DNA of 64,000 bases from Ruegeria sediminis (GTDB lineage: Bacteria > Pseudomonadota > Alphaproteobacteria > Rhodobacterales > Rhodobacteraceae): contig NZ_VCPD01000004.1 of assembly GCF_005938215.1 (NCBI RefSeq), positions 186,001-250,000 on the forward strand. The letters are read 5' to 3'. The notes below the pieces were generated by a model, which made no database searches, was not told the origin of the DNA, and saw only the letters and a list, made by a program, of their open reading frames with translations. Both the position numbers and the translations under genes were made by a program. Positions 9,759 to 19,107 of the stretch are shown in pieces; the stretch's first letter is position 1, and each line of letters begins with the position of its first letter.

Positions 9759-10688
9759 TCAGGGAACCCCGACCCAGGCGATCACCAGCGGCACCGTAAG
9801 GATGCTGGCGACCGTGGACAGCAGGATCGCGGCCGAGGCGCGGTGCGGCGCCACCCCGTAATGCGCAGCCAGCATGTAGACGTTGCCCGCAACTGGCAGG
9901 GCGGCGGCGGCGATCGCCACCGCGGCGGGAAAGGCGTCGATCGGCATCAGCCACAGCAGCACCACCGCGACCAGGGCGGGATGAACCGCCAGCTTGCAAA
10001 AGCTGAGCCAGGCCGCGATCTGCACGCGCTCGGCGGATTTGCTGGCCAGCGACGCGCCGATCGCGAACAGCGCCCCGGGCGTGGCGGCGCCGCCCAGAAT
10101 GGTGAGGAAATCGAACAGCGGCGGCGGGACGGGCAGGCGCAGCGCCGACCAGGCAAGACCGGCCGAGATAGACACTATCATGGGGTTTTTGACCAAACCC
10201 AGGCCGATCAGCCGCAGCGTGTTCGCCGTCAGTTTGCCGTCCCGCCCGCCATTGATCAGGATGACGATCAGCGACGAAAAGACGACCAGATCGACCGTCA
10301 GCACCAGCATCACGGGTCCGATCGCCGCTTCGGTGAACAGCATGGCCAGCATGGGCAGGCCCAGAAATCCGACATTGCCGATGGCCGAACATTGCGCTTC
10401 GACCGCGGCGGTCGGGATGTCGAGGCCGCGCAGATAGGCGACAAGCGTCGCCAGAAGATAGACCCCCGCCGTACCGATCAGATAGCCGACCACAAGCCGG
10501 CCGTTGAAGATCTCGGCAAAGGGCAAGGTGGCGGCGAAACGGAACAGCATCGCCGACAGGGCGAAGTAGAACACGAACTTCGTCAGATAGGCGGTCGCCT
10601 CTTCGCTGAAGAACCGGCTGCGCCCGGCCCAGTAACCCAGGCCGATGATCGCGAAGAAGGGAAGAGTCCGGAGGAAGATATCGACCAT
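9759..10688 (-). CDS. AEC family transporter (auxin efflux carrier-like)
   Basis: The 309-residue protein has about ten predicted membrane helices in two halves and matches the AEC permease family (for example VGFLGLPMLAMLF and the VKNPMIVS segment before the second half). Bacterial AEC members include malonate, malate and other organic acid transporters. No catabolic partner is adjacent, so the substrate is unknown. The gene stands alone between fghA and mbfA, both on the same strand, with gaps of 102 and 45 bases. Confidence 0.85.
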   Translation of the reverse strand: MVDIFLRTLPFFAIIGLGYWAGRSRFFSEEATAYLTKFVFYFALSAMLFRFAATLPFAEIFNGRLVVGYLIGTAGVYLLATLVAYLRGLDIPTAAVEAQCSAIGNVGFLGLPMLAMLFTEAAIGPVMLVLTVDLVVFSSLIVILINGGRDGKLTANTLRLIGLGLVKNPMIVSISAGLAWSALRLPVPPPLFDFLTILGGAATPGALFAIGASLASKSAERVQIAAWLSFCKLAVHPALVAVVLLWLMPIDAFPAAVAIAAAALPVAGNVYMLAAHYGVAPHRASAAILLSTVASILTVPLVIAWVGVP

Positions 10689-10733
10689 GGCGGAACTGGT
10701 AACATGATTTTACCGATCCGCAAGGTTCCAGTC

Positions 10734-11708
10734 TCAGCCGCTGCCGATCAGGATCCCCGCCGCCAGCACCAGCGAGCCGCCAAGCACCACCTGGAATACG
10801 GCGCGGAAGAAGGGAGTTTCCATGTACCTGTTCTGGATCCAGGCGATCGCCCAAAGCTCGAAGAACACGATGATGAAGGCGATGACGGTGGCGGTCCAGA
10901 ATTCCGGGATCAGGTAGGGCAGCGCATGGCCCAGCCCGCCCAGCGTCGTCATCACGCCCGACGCCAGCCCCCGCTTGACCGGCGAACCTCGCCCCGACAG
11001 TTCGCCGTCATCCGAGGCCGCCTCGGTGAAGCCCATCGAGATCCCGGCCCCGACCGAGGCGGCGAGGCCGACCAGAAATGTCGTCCAGGTGTCCTGCGTG
11101 GCAAAGGCCGCGGCAAAGATCGGCGCCAGCGTGGACACCGACCCGTCCATCAACCCGGCAAGGCCCGGCTGCACCCAGGTCAGGATGAACTGCCGGTGCG
11201 AGGCGGCATCCTCGTCGGCGCGGGTGTCCTCGTCGAGATGGGTCTCCTCCAGATGCGAGGCGGTGGCCTGGTGCCCCGCCTCGGCGGCGGCCAGGTCGCC
11301 CAGCAGCTTGCGGGTTGCGGCATCGGACGTGCGCGCGGCGGCGGCCAGGTAAAACCGTTCCGCGTCCCGCTCCATCGCCTCGGCCTCGGCGCGGATGCGC
11401 TCGATGCCCAGGTTTTCCACCAGCCAGACCGGGCGGCGCGCGTAATATCCCGCCACGTGCTCGCGCCGGATCAGCGGAATCACCGGGCCGAACCGCGCCT
11501 CGTGCAGGGCGATCAGCCGCGCGCGGTGCTGATCTTCCTCGACGGCCATACCGTCGAAGATCCTGGCGGTGGCGGGATAGTCGGATCTCAGCATCTCGGC
11601 ATAGGAGCGGTAGATCCGCGCGTCATCCTCTTCCGAGGATATGGCCAGCGCGATGACCTCCTGCTCGGTCAGATCGCGGAAGTGTTTGCGTTGCGTTAAA
11701 AACCGCAT
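10734..11708 (-). CDS. mbfA: Membrane-bound ferritin / iron exporter MbfA (rubrerythrin + VIT1-like)
   Basis: The 324-residue protein joins an N-terminal rubrerythrin-like diiron domain (EEDDAR, AVEEDQHR and later AAEAGHQ supply Glu/His ligands, about residues 20-165) to a C-terminal membrane domain of the CCC1/VIT1 family with about five helices and the GLMDGSVSTLAP and VGAGISMGFTEA segments. This is the architecture of MbfA, which in Bradyrhizobium and Agrobacterium exports iron and protects against iron and peroxide stress. A match to the Irr-binding ICE box sits just upstream, in agreement with the known Irr control. It is divergent from a TetR-type gene. Confidence 0.9.
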   Translation of the reverse strand: MRFLTQRKHFRDLTEQEVIALAISSEEDDARIYRSYAEMLRSDYPATARIFDGMAVEEDQHRARLIALHEARFGPVIPLIRREHVAGYYARRPVWLVENLGIERIRAEAEAMERDAERFYLAAAARTSDAATRKLLGDLAAAEAGHQATASHLEETHLDEDTRADEDAASHRQFILTWVQPGLAGLMDGSVSTLAPIFAAAFATQDTWTTFLVGLAASVGAGISMGFTEAASDDGELSGRGSPVKRGLASGVMTTLGGLGHALPYLIPEFWTATVIAFIIVFFELWAIAWIQNRYMETPFFRAVFQVVLGGSLVLAAGILIGSG

Positions 11709-11721
11709 TCCCTGCCCCTTG

Positions 11722-11738
11722 TTTAGAACAATTCCAAG
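11722..11738 (-). promoter_or_regulatory. Candidate Irr-binding ICE box of mbfA
   Basis: The 17-base sequence TTTAGAACAATTCCAAG is a near-perfect interrupted palindrome (TTNGAA-N3-TTCNAA) matching the iron control element bound by Irr in rhizobia and Rhodobacterales. It lies 13 bases upstream of the mbfA start codon, where bound Irr would block transcription under low iron. The match was made by eye, and the regulator gene itself is not in the window. Confidence 0.7.
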
Positions 11739-11836
11739 ATAGCGGTTGCGCTAGATCATGCAACAGAACGCGCGAATCGTTGAAACTGAACCAAACGGTT
11801 TATAAATTTGAAAAACCGAATATCTCAGGGGACGAC

Positions 11837-12454
11837 ATGACGCAATCCGCCACAATCCTTCGCACCGGACGGAAATTCGACCAGGTGCTGCGCGGTGCGC
11901 GCGAAGTGTTCATGGGGGACGGGTTCGAAGGCGCCAACGTGGATGACATCGCCCGCGCGGCGGGCGTCTCCAAGGCGACGCTCTACAGCTACTTCCCGGA
12001 CAAACGGCTTTTGTTCATGGAGGTGGCGCAGACCGAGTGCCGGCTGATGTCCGAACGCATTCTGTCGATGATCGACGAGACCAAGCCGGCGCGCGAGGTG
12101 CTGACCATCGCCGCCACCCAGCTCACCGGGTTCCTGGTCTCGGATTTCGCGCAGAAGGTGTTCCGGATCTGCATGGCCGAACGCGACCGCTTTCCCGAAC
12201 TGGGCCGCGCCTTCTACGCCGCGGGTCCCGAGAACGGGCAAAGGCAACTCTGCGACTACCTGGAAAAGGCCGTCGCCGCGGGCGAACTGGTGATCGCGGA
12301 CATTCCGATGGCGGCCGAACAGTTCTCGGAACTGTGCAAGACCCGGCTCTGGACGCGGGCTGCCTTCGGCATCCAGAACAGCTTCACCCAGGCCGAGATC
12401 GACGAAGTCGCGCTGCAGGCGGTGGACACGTTCATGGCGCGCTACGGCGCTTAA
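11837..12454 (+). CDS. TetR/AcrR family transcriptional regulator
   Basis: The 205-residue protein has the TetR DNA-binding domain at its N-terminus (helix-turn-helix VDDIARAAGVSKATLYSYFPDKRLLF) and a C-terminal ligand domain of the AcrR-like type. I chose ATG 11837 because AGGGGA stands 7 bases before it; an in-frame ATG at 11780 would add 19 residues unlike the family. Upstream lies a small inverted repeat (AACC-N4-GGTT near 11792) that could be an autoregulatory operator. The target is not obvious: the divergent neighbour is mbfA, and the convergent NYN gene overlaps its stop by four bases. Confidence 0.88.
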   Translation: MTQSATILRTGRKFDQVLRGAREVFMGDGFEGANVDDIARAAGVSKATLYSYFPDKRLLFMEVAQTECRLMSERILSMIDETKPAREVLTIAATQLTGFLVSDFAQKVFRICMAERDRFPELGRAFYAAGPENGQRQLCDYLEKAVAAGELVIADIPMAAEQFSELCKTRLWTRAAFGIQNSFTQAEIDEVALQAVDTFMARYGA

Positions 12455-13191
12455 TCCTTGCGGCGCACCATCAACTGGTTGCCCTGCCCGCGCTTGGTTT
12501 CGAAGATCTTGAGCGCGGTCACCAGGTCGGACAGCTTGCGCTTGCCATAGCTGCGCGTGTCGAAGTCGGGATTGGCCGCAACGATCCGCTGGCCGATGCT
12601 GCCCAGCGTGTACCACTCGTCCTCCTGATCGATCGAATCCATCGCCTTGATCACCAGGTCGCGGGCTTCGCGCATCTTGCTGGCCGGCAGTTTCCTGGCG
12701 GCGGGCTCGGCACCGGTCTTGGCACCGTCCGGGCCGGCGGCCTCATCTTCGGGACCGGTGAGGTTTTCCAGAAAGATGAAGCGCTTGCACGCCTTGCGGA
12801 AGGCGTCGGGCGTCTTCATCTGGCCCATGCCGAACACGTCCAGCCCCTGTTCGCGGATGCGGCTGGCCAGCCGGGTGAAATCGCTGTCCGAACTGACCAG
12901 GACGAAACCGTCGAACCGGCCGGAATGCATCAGGTCCATCGCGTCGATCACCAGCGCGATGTCGCTGGCATTCTTGCCGACCGTGTTCGCCGGCTGATGG
13001 TGGGGCACCAGGCCGAATTCGGCCTGGACCCTGTTCCAACCGCTCATCTGCTGGCTGGAAAAGTCGCCATAGCAGCGCCGCACCGAAGCCTCGCCCAGGG
13101 TCGCGATCTCGTCGAAGATCGCCTTGGTGAATTTGGGCGAGGTGTTGTCGGCGTCGATCAGGACAGCCAGCAGGGGAACGGGATCGGCCAC
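12451..13191 (-). CDS. NYN domain protein with C-terminal OST-HTH/LOTUS-like domain
   Basis: The N-terminal half is a NYN (LabA/DUF88-type PIN-fold) domain: LIDADNTS carries the first acidic residues, followed by DIALVIDAMDLM and VLVSSDSDFTRLASRIRE. These aspartates form the metal site of NYN ribonucleases. After a Pro/Ala/Lys linker (about residues 150-180) the C-terminus resembles an OST-HTH/LOTUS winged-helix domain (ending in the LSDLVTALKIFETKR segment), which binds RNA in other proteins. The 246-residue length fits this two-domain architecture. An RNA-processing role is inferred. It starts immediately after the adhI stop codon on the same strand, so it may be read from the adhI transcript. 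Confidence 0.85.
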   Translation of the reverse strand: MADPVPLLAVLIDADNTSPKFTKAIFDEIATLGEASVRRCYGDFSSQQMSGWNRVQAEFGLVPHHQPANTVGKNASDIALVIDAMDLMHSGRFDGFVLVSSDSDFTRLASRIREQGLDVFGMGQMKTPDAFRKACKRFIFLENLTGPEDEAAGPDGAKTGAEPAARKLPASKMREARDLVIKAMDSIDQEDEWYTLGSIGQRIVAANPDFDTRSYGKRKLSDLVTALKIFETKRGQGNQLMVRRKD

Positions 13192-14304
<1,113 letters not shown>

Positions 14305-14334
14305 GTTGCTATGTCTCCCTGTCAATTTCGCACG

Positions 14335-14355
14335 ACCCTGCGGCAATTGCAGGGT
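14335..14355. promoter_or_regulatory. Inverted repeat upstream of adhI
   Basis: ACCCTGC and GCAGGGT form perfect 7-base arms around a 7-base spacer, about 30 bases upstream of the adhI start codon. The position suits an operator. Read on the plus strand it could also be a weak hairpin followed by GTTTTC. No regulator is known from the sequence. Confidence 0.4.
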
Positions 14356-14434
14356 GTTTTCAACTCCCGTTTCGTGACAGTTTGGGCCGGCCCATGACAT
14401 TCCAGAACCGACACGACCGGAGAAAGGAACGCCA

Positions 14435-14722
14435 ATGTACCGTTTTGTCCTGATCCTGACCGCCCTGGCCGCCTGCACCGACACGCAGGTTCCGGTCGAA
14501 AGCGTGGCAGCGCCCGAGCCGGCGCCGGTCGATCTGGCCTTCTGCAAGGGCGAGAGCTTCGCGAATTCGGTGGGACAGCCGGTTTCGACCATACAGTCGA
14601 GCCTGCCCGACAAGGCGCGGGTTCTGGGTCCGGACGACATCGCCACACAGGATTACCGGGTCGACCGGCTGAATGTTTTCGTGGACGGATCGGGGGTGAT
14701 CCAGCGCCTGACCTGCGGTTGA
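14435..14722 (+). CDS. Peptidase inhibitor I78 family lipoprotein
   Basis: This 95-residue protein begins with a short signal sequence ending in a lipobox-like LTALAAC, so it is probably a lipoprotein anchored in the membrane with Cys14 lipidated. The rest matches the inhibitor I78 family: a conserved Cys-Lys-Gly-Glu segment, and the C-terminal [11 protein letters not shown] and LTCG ending with the second cysteine. Founding members inhibit serine proteases; most bacterial copies are uncharacterised. It lies between the divergent adhI and the SOS-boxed imuB gene and has no clear operon partner. Confidence 0.82.
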   Translation: MYRFVLILTALAACTDTQVPVESVAAPEPAPVDLAFCKGESFANSVGQPVSTIQSSLPDKARVLGPDDIATQDYRVDRLNVFVDGSGVIQRLTCG

Positions 14723-14767
14723 GCCGCAGCTCTGCGGCCCTCGACTCGGCCGGTGATTCTCGGGTAA

Positions 14768-14782
14768 GAACAAAATAGGAAC
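14768..14782 (+). promoter_or_regulatory. LexA box (GAAC-N7-GAAC) in front of imuB
   Basis: GAACAAAATAGGAAC exactly matches the direct-repeat SOS box of alphaproteobacteria (GAAC-N7-GAAC). It ends 17 bases before the imuB start codon, so LexA would repress imuB directly. No other gene lies between. Confidence 0.85.
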
Positions 14783-14799
14783 ATCTTGATGTCTGCCCG

Positions 14800-16452
14800 A
14801 TGCCGAAACGCCGAATACTCTCGCTCTGGTTCCCCCGCCTCGGGGCGGAACGGCTGGTGCGGGCCGCACGCGGCCTGCAGTCCGGCCCGCTGGCCGTCGT
14901 GGCGGAACAGGCCAACATGCAGGTCATCACCTCGCTGAACGCCGAAGGACAGGCCGCCGGTCTGCGCGTGGGCCAGCCGGTGCGCGACGCCCATGCCATG
15001 TGCGCGGCCCTCGTCACCCGCCCCCGCAACGCCCCCGCCGAGGCGGCGTTCCTGTCGGCGCTCAGGCGCTGGGCGGGCAAGTTCAGCCCCTGGGTCGCCG
15101 AAGAGGCGCCGGACGGGCTGGTCGTCGACCTGTCGGGCTGCGCGCATCTGTTCGGCGGCGAAGCGGCCCTGCTGGACGTGATCGAGACCGACTGCGCCGA
15201 CATGGGGCTCGGCGTGCAGATGGGCATTGCCGACACGCTGGGCGCGGCCTGGGCCCTGGCGCGCTATGCCGGGCAGGAGGCCGCATCGGACCGCAACGGC
15301 GACGCCATTGCCCAAGAGGCCCGCGCCACCCGCGCCCGCGCCGGCAAGCGGCGGCACTGGACCAGGGGGGGCGCCGCGCCGCAGGTGGCGGCGCCGGGCG
15401 GCGGCGCCCGGATCGCGCCGCCGGGGCAGACCTATGGCGCGCTCAGCCCGCTGCCGATCGCCGCGCTCAGGCTCGAAGACCACACCCTGGCGCAGCTGAA
15501 CCGGCTGGGCCTGCGGCGGATCGGCGACCTGCTGGGCCAGCCGCGCGCCGGCCTGGCCCGGCGGTTCGGCCGGGGCCTGGTGCTGCGGCTGGACCAGGCC
15601 ATGGGCAGCGCGCCGGAACCGGTCTCGCCCGCCCGGCCGCCGCATCACTTCGCGGTGCGGATGACCTTGCCCAACCCGATCGGGCTGACCGAGGACGTGA
15701 TGGCGGCCATCGACCGGATGCTGCCAGCGCTCTGCGCCCGGCTCGAGGAAAAGGGGCGCGGCGCGCGCGCCCTGCGGCTCGAGGCGCACCGCACCGACCA
15801 GGCCGCCGAGGTGGCCGAGGTCGGGCTGGCCCGCCCCTCCTTCGACAAACACCGCATTCGCCCTTTGTTAGAGATGAAAATCGACAAGATCGACGCCGGC
15901 TTCGGCATCGACATGCTGCGCCTGGTGGCGGTGCGGACCGAGCCGGTCCATGCCCGCACCCTCACCGGCCATGCCGAGGCCAGCCGCGCGGTGCGCGAGC
16001 GGTTGGCGGGCAGCACGGCGGTCGATGACCTGCTCGGAAAGCTGGGCGCGCGGATCGGGCTCGAGGCGATCACCCGCCGCCACCCGGCGGCCTCGCACAT
16101 CCCCGAGAAAACCGCGCAGACCCTGGCCGCCGCCTGGTCGGAGCCGGCGCGCGACTGGCCCGTCCCGCCGCGCCCCCGGCCCCTGCTGCTGTGGCGGCCC
16201 GAGCCGGTGACGGCGCCGGATACGCCCGATGTCCCGCAAACCTTCCGCTGGCGCGGGCGCGACTGGCGGCTGGCGCAGGCGACCGGCCCCGAGCGGATCG
16301 CCCCGGAATGGTGGCTGGACGACCCCGACTGGCGCAGCGGGGTGCGCGATTACTGGACGGTCGTGACCGAACAGGGCGACCGGTTGTGGCTGTTCTACGG
16401 CCACGGCGGAACCATGTCCGCGGGCTGGTTCTGCCAGGGAAGTTTCGCGTGA
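14800..16452 (+). CDS. imuB: DNA polymerase Y family protein ImuB
   Basis: ImuB is a catalytically inactive Y-family polymerase that acts as the hub of the mutasome with ImuA and DnaE2, giving SOS-induced mutagenesis. The 550-residue protein starts with RILSLWFPRLGAERLV, the ImuB version of motif I lacking the metal-binding aspartate, then has DGLVVDLSGCAHLFGGE, a palm/fingers region and thumb, and a long C-terminal tail ending in the conserved WFCQG region. A basic, low-complexity insert (about residues 160-205) is unusual. A consensus LexA box sits directly upstream. Neither imuA nor dnaE2 is adjacent, although the three usually form one operon. Confidence 0.88.
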   Translation: MPKRRILSLWFPRLGAERLVRAARGLQSGPLAVVAEQANMQVITSLNAEGQAAGLRVGQPVRDAHAMCAALVTRPRNAPAEAAFLSALRRWAGKFSPWVAEEAPDGLVVDLSGCAHLFGGEAALLDVIETDCADMGLGVQMGIADTLGAAWALARYAGQEAASDRNGDAIAQEARATRARAGKRRHWTRGGAAPQVAAPGGGARIAPPGQTYGALSPLPIAALRLEDHTLAQLNRLGLRRIGDLLGQPRAGLARRFGRGLVLRLDQAMGSAPEPVSPARPPHHFAVRMTLPNPIGLTEDVMAAIDRMLPALCARLEEKGRGARALRLEAHRTDQAAEVAEVGLARPSFDKHRIRPLLEMKIDKIDAGFGIDMLRLVAVRTEPVHARTLTGHAEASRAVRERLAGSTAVDDLLGKLGARIGLEAITRRHPAASHIPEKTAQTLAAAWSEPARDWPVPPRPRPLLLWRPEPVTAPDTPDVPQTFRWRGRDWRLAQATGPERIAPEWWLDDPDWRSGVRDYWTVVTEQGDRLWLFYGHGGTMSAGWFCQGSFA

Positions 16453-16579
16453 AGCGCCGAAAAAAGATGGCGAGCCGAGCGGAAAAAGCCCCGCCGCCGC
16501 GTGATCGCGGCGCCTCAACTGCAGGCGATCTGAGCGCATCAGGCTTGATTTGGAGAAAAATTCTGGCAAGGCTTGAGAT

Positions 16580-16930
16580 ATGAACATGCAGCCACCCAGC
16601 CCGTTGCCAACGGGTCCGGCCCAGATGCAGGTCGCGTTCGACCGGCGCGAATTGTCCTTGATCCTCTCTGTCTATGGCCGGATGGTCGCTTCGGGAGAGT
16701 GGCGCGACTACGGCATCTCGAACCTGCGCGACATGGCCGTGTTCTCGATTTTCCGCCGCAGCGCCGAACACCCGATCTACCGCGTCGAAAAGCATCCCCG
16801 CCTGCGGCAGCGGCAGGGCATGTACTCGGTCGTCGGCATGGACGGGCGCATCCTGAAACGCGGGCCGGATCTGCGCGCGGTGCTGCGGGTTCTCGAACGC
16901 AAGCTGATCCGCCCGGTAGACCCTGATTAG
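16580..16930 (+). CDS. DUF2794 domain-containing protein
   Basis: This 116-residue protein matches the alphaproteobacterial DUF2794 family: FDRRELSLILSVYGRMVASG, WRDYGI, FSIFRRSAEHPIYRVEK and a C-terminal LRAVLRVLERKL. It appears soluble, with a short Pro-rich N-terminus. No function is known. The gene follows imuB by 127 bases and ends overlapping the convergent NlpC/P60 gene by four bases. Confidence 0.85.
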   Translation: MNMQPPSPLPTGPAQMQVAFDRRELSLILSVYGRMVASGEWRDYGISNLRDMAVFSIFRRSAEHPIYRVEKHPRLRQRQGMYSVVGMDGRILKRGPDLRAVLRVLERKLIRPVDPD

Positions 16931-17664
16931 AGCCTTTTGTGGGCCGTGACCGGCCCGTCGCCCTGCGCCTCGATCCGGGCCAGGGCCTCTGTCAGGGGTT
17001 CGTATTGCACCGCCATGTGATGGGCGTTGGCGTGCAGCAGCGTTCCGGCGTCCGCGACCCAGGCCACATGGCCTTTCCAGAACATCAGGTCGCCGCGCCG
17101 GGGCGGCGTGTCGGGCGCAAGCGCGCTGCCCAGGGCGCGCTCCTGATCGCCGCTGTCGCCGGGGCACGGGATGCCGCAGGCCAGCAGGGCCGCCTGCACC
17201 AGCCCGGAACAGTCCAGCCCGAATCTGCTGTTGCCGCCCCACAGGTAGGGCGTGCCCAGAAACAAGGCCGCCGCCGCGACCGGATCCGGCAGCACCGTGC
17301 CTTGTTCCACCACATGCGGTCTGGGCACGAAGCCCGCGTCGGTTTCGACGAATGTCCCGGTCTCGGAAATCGCCGACAGACGGCTGCCGAAACTCAGCGA
17401 CATCCGATCGGGGCTTTTCATGTCGGGCCGTTCGTAGACATGCGTCGCCGGTGCGCTGACCCAATGGGTCGCGCGCCGCACCGGCCCCAGCGCATCCGGC
17501 CGGACCCAGCCCGGATAGCCGTCCTTGTCCGCGATCAGCCGGCACCACCCGTCCCGTTCCTCGCTGACCTGCACCGTGTCGCCGAACAGCAGCTGCCGGT
17601 CGCGCGGCCCGTCCGGATGGCGCAGCAGATCGACGACCGGCGCGATGACGCGGCGCGCCGTCAT
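16927..17664 (-). CDS. NlpC/P60 family peptidoglycan hydrolase with SH3-like domains
   Basis: The 245-residue protein has N-terminal bacterial SH3-like repeats (about residues 1-125, with DTVQVSEERDGWCRL) and a C-terminal NlpC/P60 domain: LGTPYLWGGNSRFGLDCSGLV provides the catalytic cysteine and GDLMFWKGHVAWV the histidine. Such enzymes cleave the gamma-D-Glu to diamino acid bond of murein peptides, often during recycling. There is no obvious signal peptide, so it may act in the cytoplasm like dipeptidyl-peptidase VI. Its start overlaps the stop of the M17 aminopeptidase gene by four bases; this pairing recurs in alphaproteobacteria and suggests sequential peptide degradation. Confidence 0.88.
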   Translation of the reverse strand: MTARRVIAPVVDLLRHPDGPRDRQLLFGDTVQVSEERDGWCRLIADKDGYPGWVRPDALGPVRRATHWVSAPATHVYERPDMKSPDRMSLSFGSRLSAISETGTFVETDAGFVPRPHVVEQGTVLPDPVAAAALFLGTPYLWGGNSRFGLDCSGLVQAALLACGIPCPGDSGDQERALGSALAPDTPPRRGDLMFWKGHVAWVADAGTLLHANAHHMAVQYEPLTEALARIEAQGDGPVTAHKRL

Positions 17665-19043
17665 AGGTTCAGCATCTCCGGCAGCGCCGCCAGCAGAGCG
17701 CGGGGCCCCTGCCCAAGCCCGCCCTTGCTGCGGCCCGGCTCCTTGGTCTGTTGCCAGGAATAGATGTCGAAATGCATGTAGGCGCTGTCCCCGACGAACC
17801 GGCGCAGGAACAGCGCCGCCGTGATCGACCCCGCGAACCCGCCCGATGGTGCATTGTCCAGATCGGCGACCCCCGGTTCGATCTGCGTCTCGTAGGGTTC
17901 GTGGAACGGCAGCCGCCAGACCGGGTCGGCAACCCGCGCCGCCGCACGGCTCAGCGCCAGCGCGGCGCCATCGTCATCGGTGTAGAACGGCGCCAGATCG
18001 GCGCCGACGGCCACCCGCGCCGCGCCGGTCAGCGTCGCCATAGACACCACCAGATCCGGCGCGCCCTCATCCGCCAGCGCCAGCGCATCCGCCAGCACCA
18101 GCCGCCCTTCGGCATCGGTGTTGTTGATCTCGACCGTCAGTCCCTTGCGCGAGGTCAGGATGTCGCCGGGCCGAAAGGCGTTTCCGGCCACCGCGTTCTC
18201 GACCGCGGGGATCAGCACACGCAGTTGCAGCGGCAGGTTCAGCGCCATGATCATCCGCGCCAGACCCAGAACGTTCGCCGCCCCGCCCATGTCCTTTTTC
18301 ATCAGGGCCATGGCCACGGCCGGCTTGATGTCCAGCCCGCCGGTGTCGAAACACACGCCCTTGCCGACCAGGGTCAGTTTCGGCCCCGATGTCCCCCAGT
18401 TCATCTCGACCAGGCGCGGCGCCCGATCAGCGGCCCGCCCGACCGCGTGGATCATCGGCAGGTTCCGCTCCAGCAGCCCGTCACCGGCGACGGTTTCGCA
18501 CGAGGCCCCGAATTCCGCCGCCATATCCTCGCAGGCGGCCTGCAGTTGCTCCGGCCCCATGTCGGCCGCGGGCGTGTTGACCAGATCGCGTATCAGCGCC
18601 TCGGCGCGGGCCAGCACCTCGATCCTCGCGGCGTCGATGCCCTCGGGCGCCACCAAACCCGCCTTGGCCTTGTTTTGCGTCTTGTAGCGGTCAAAGGCGT
18701 AGCCGGTCATCAGCCAGCCGAACGCTTCGACCTCCAGCGCCTCGGGCGCAACCCCGGACGCGATGCGATAGTCCCCCTTGGGCAGCGCCTCGGCGGCCGC
18801 GGCCAGCGGGAACCGCTTGCGCGCCCGACTGGCCGCATCGCCGTAGCCCGCCAGGGCGAATTCCGGCGCGCCGCCCGGCCCCGGCACCAGCAGAACCTGA
18901 CCCAACGCGCCGGTGAAGCCATTGGCCTCGATCCAGGACCGGACATCCGGCCCGTGCTGGTCCAGCCAGGCCTCCAGCCCGGTCGATTCGATTACGTGCA
19001 GGGGCAATGCGCCGTCCGACGGCGCGGCGAAGGTCAGGGACAT
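17661..19043 (-). CDS. Leucyl aminopeptidase family protein (M17)
   Basis: This cytoplasmic di-zinc exopeptidase removes N-terminal residues from peptides. The 460-residue protein has the M17 metal-binding signatures VGKGVCFDTGGLDIKP and the family-defining NTDAEGRLVLADAL, plus the KKDMGGAANVLG active-site loop with its lysine. The N-terminal domain is shorter and more divergent than in PepA. It is translationally coupled to the downstream NlpC/P60 gene, suggesting joint breakdown of cell-wall or other peptides. Confidence 0.9.
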   Translation of the reverse strand: MSLTFAAPSDGALPLHVIESTGLEAWLDQHGPDVRSWIEANGFTGALGQVLLVPGPGGAPEFALAGYGDAASRARKRFPLAAAAEALPKGDYRIASGVAPEALEVEAFGWLMTGYAFDRYKTQNKAKAGLVAPEGIDAARIEVLARAEALIRDLVNTPAADMGPEQLQAACEDMAAEFGASCETVAGDGLLERNLPMIHAVGRAADRAPRLVEMNWGTSGPKLTLVGKGVCFDTGGLDIKPAVAMALMKKDMGGAANVLGLARMIMALNLPLQLRVLIPAVENAVAGNAFRPGDILTSRKGLTVEINNTDAEGRLVLADALALADEGAPDLVVSMATLTGAARVAVGADLAPFYTDDDGAALALSRAAARVADPVWRLPFHEPYETQIEPGVADLDNAPSGGFAGSITAALFLRRFVGDSAYMHFDIYSWQQTKEPGRSKGGLGQGPRALLAALPEMLNL

Positions 19044-19107
19044 GGGCGGATCACCTCGGTTTGGTCGCGGCCCAGACTACTCTGCGCCTGCGCGCCTGCA
19101 ACCCCCG

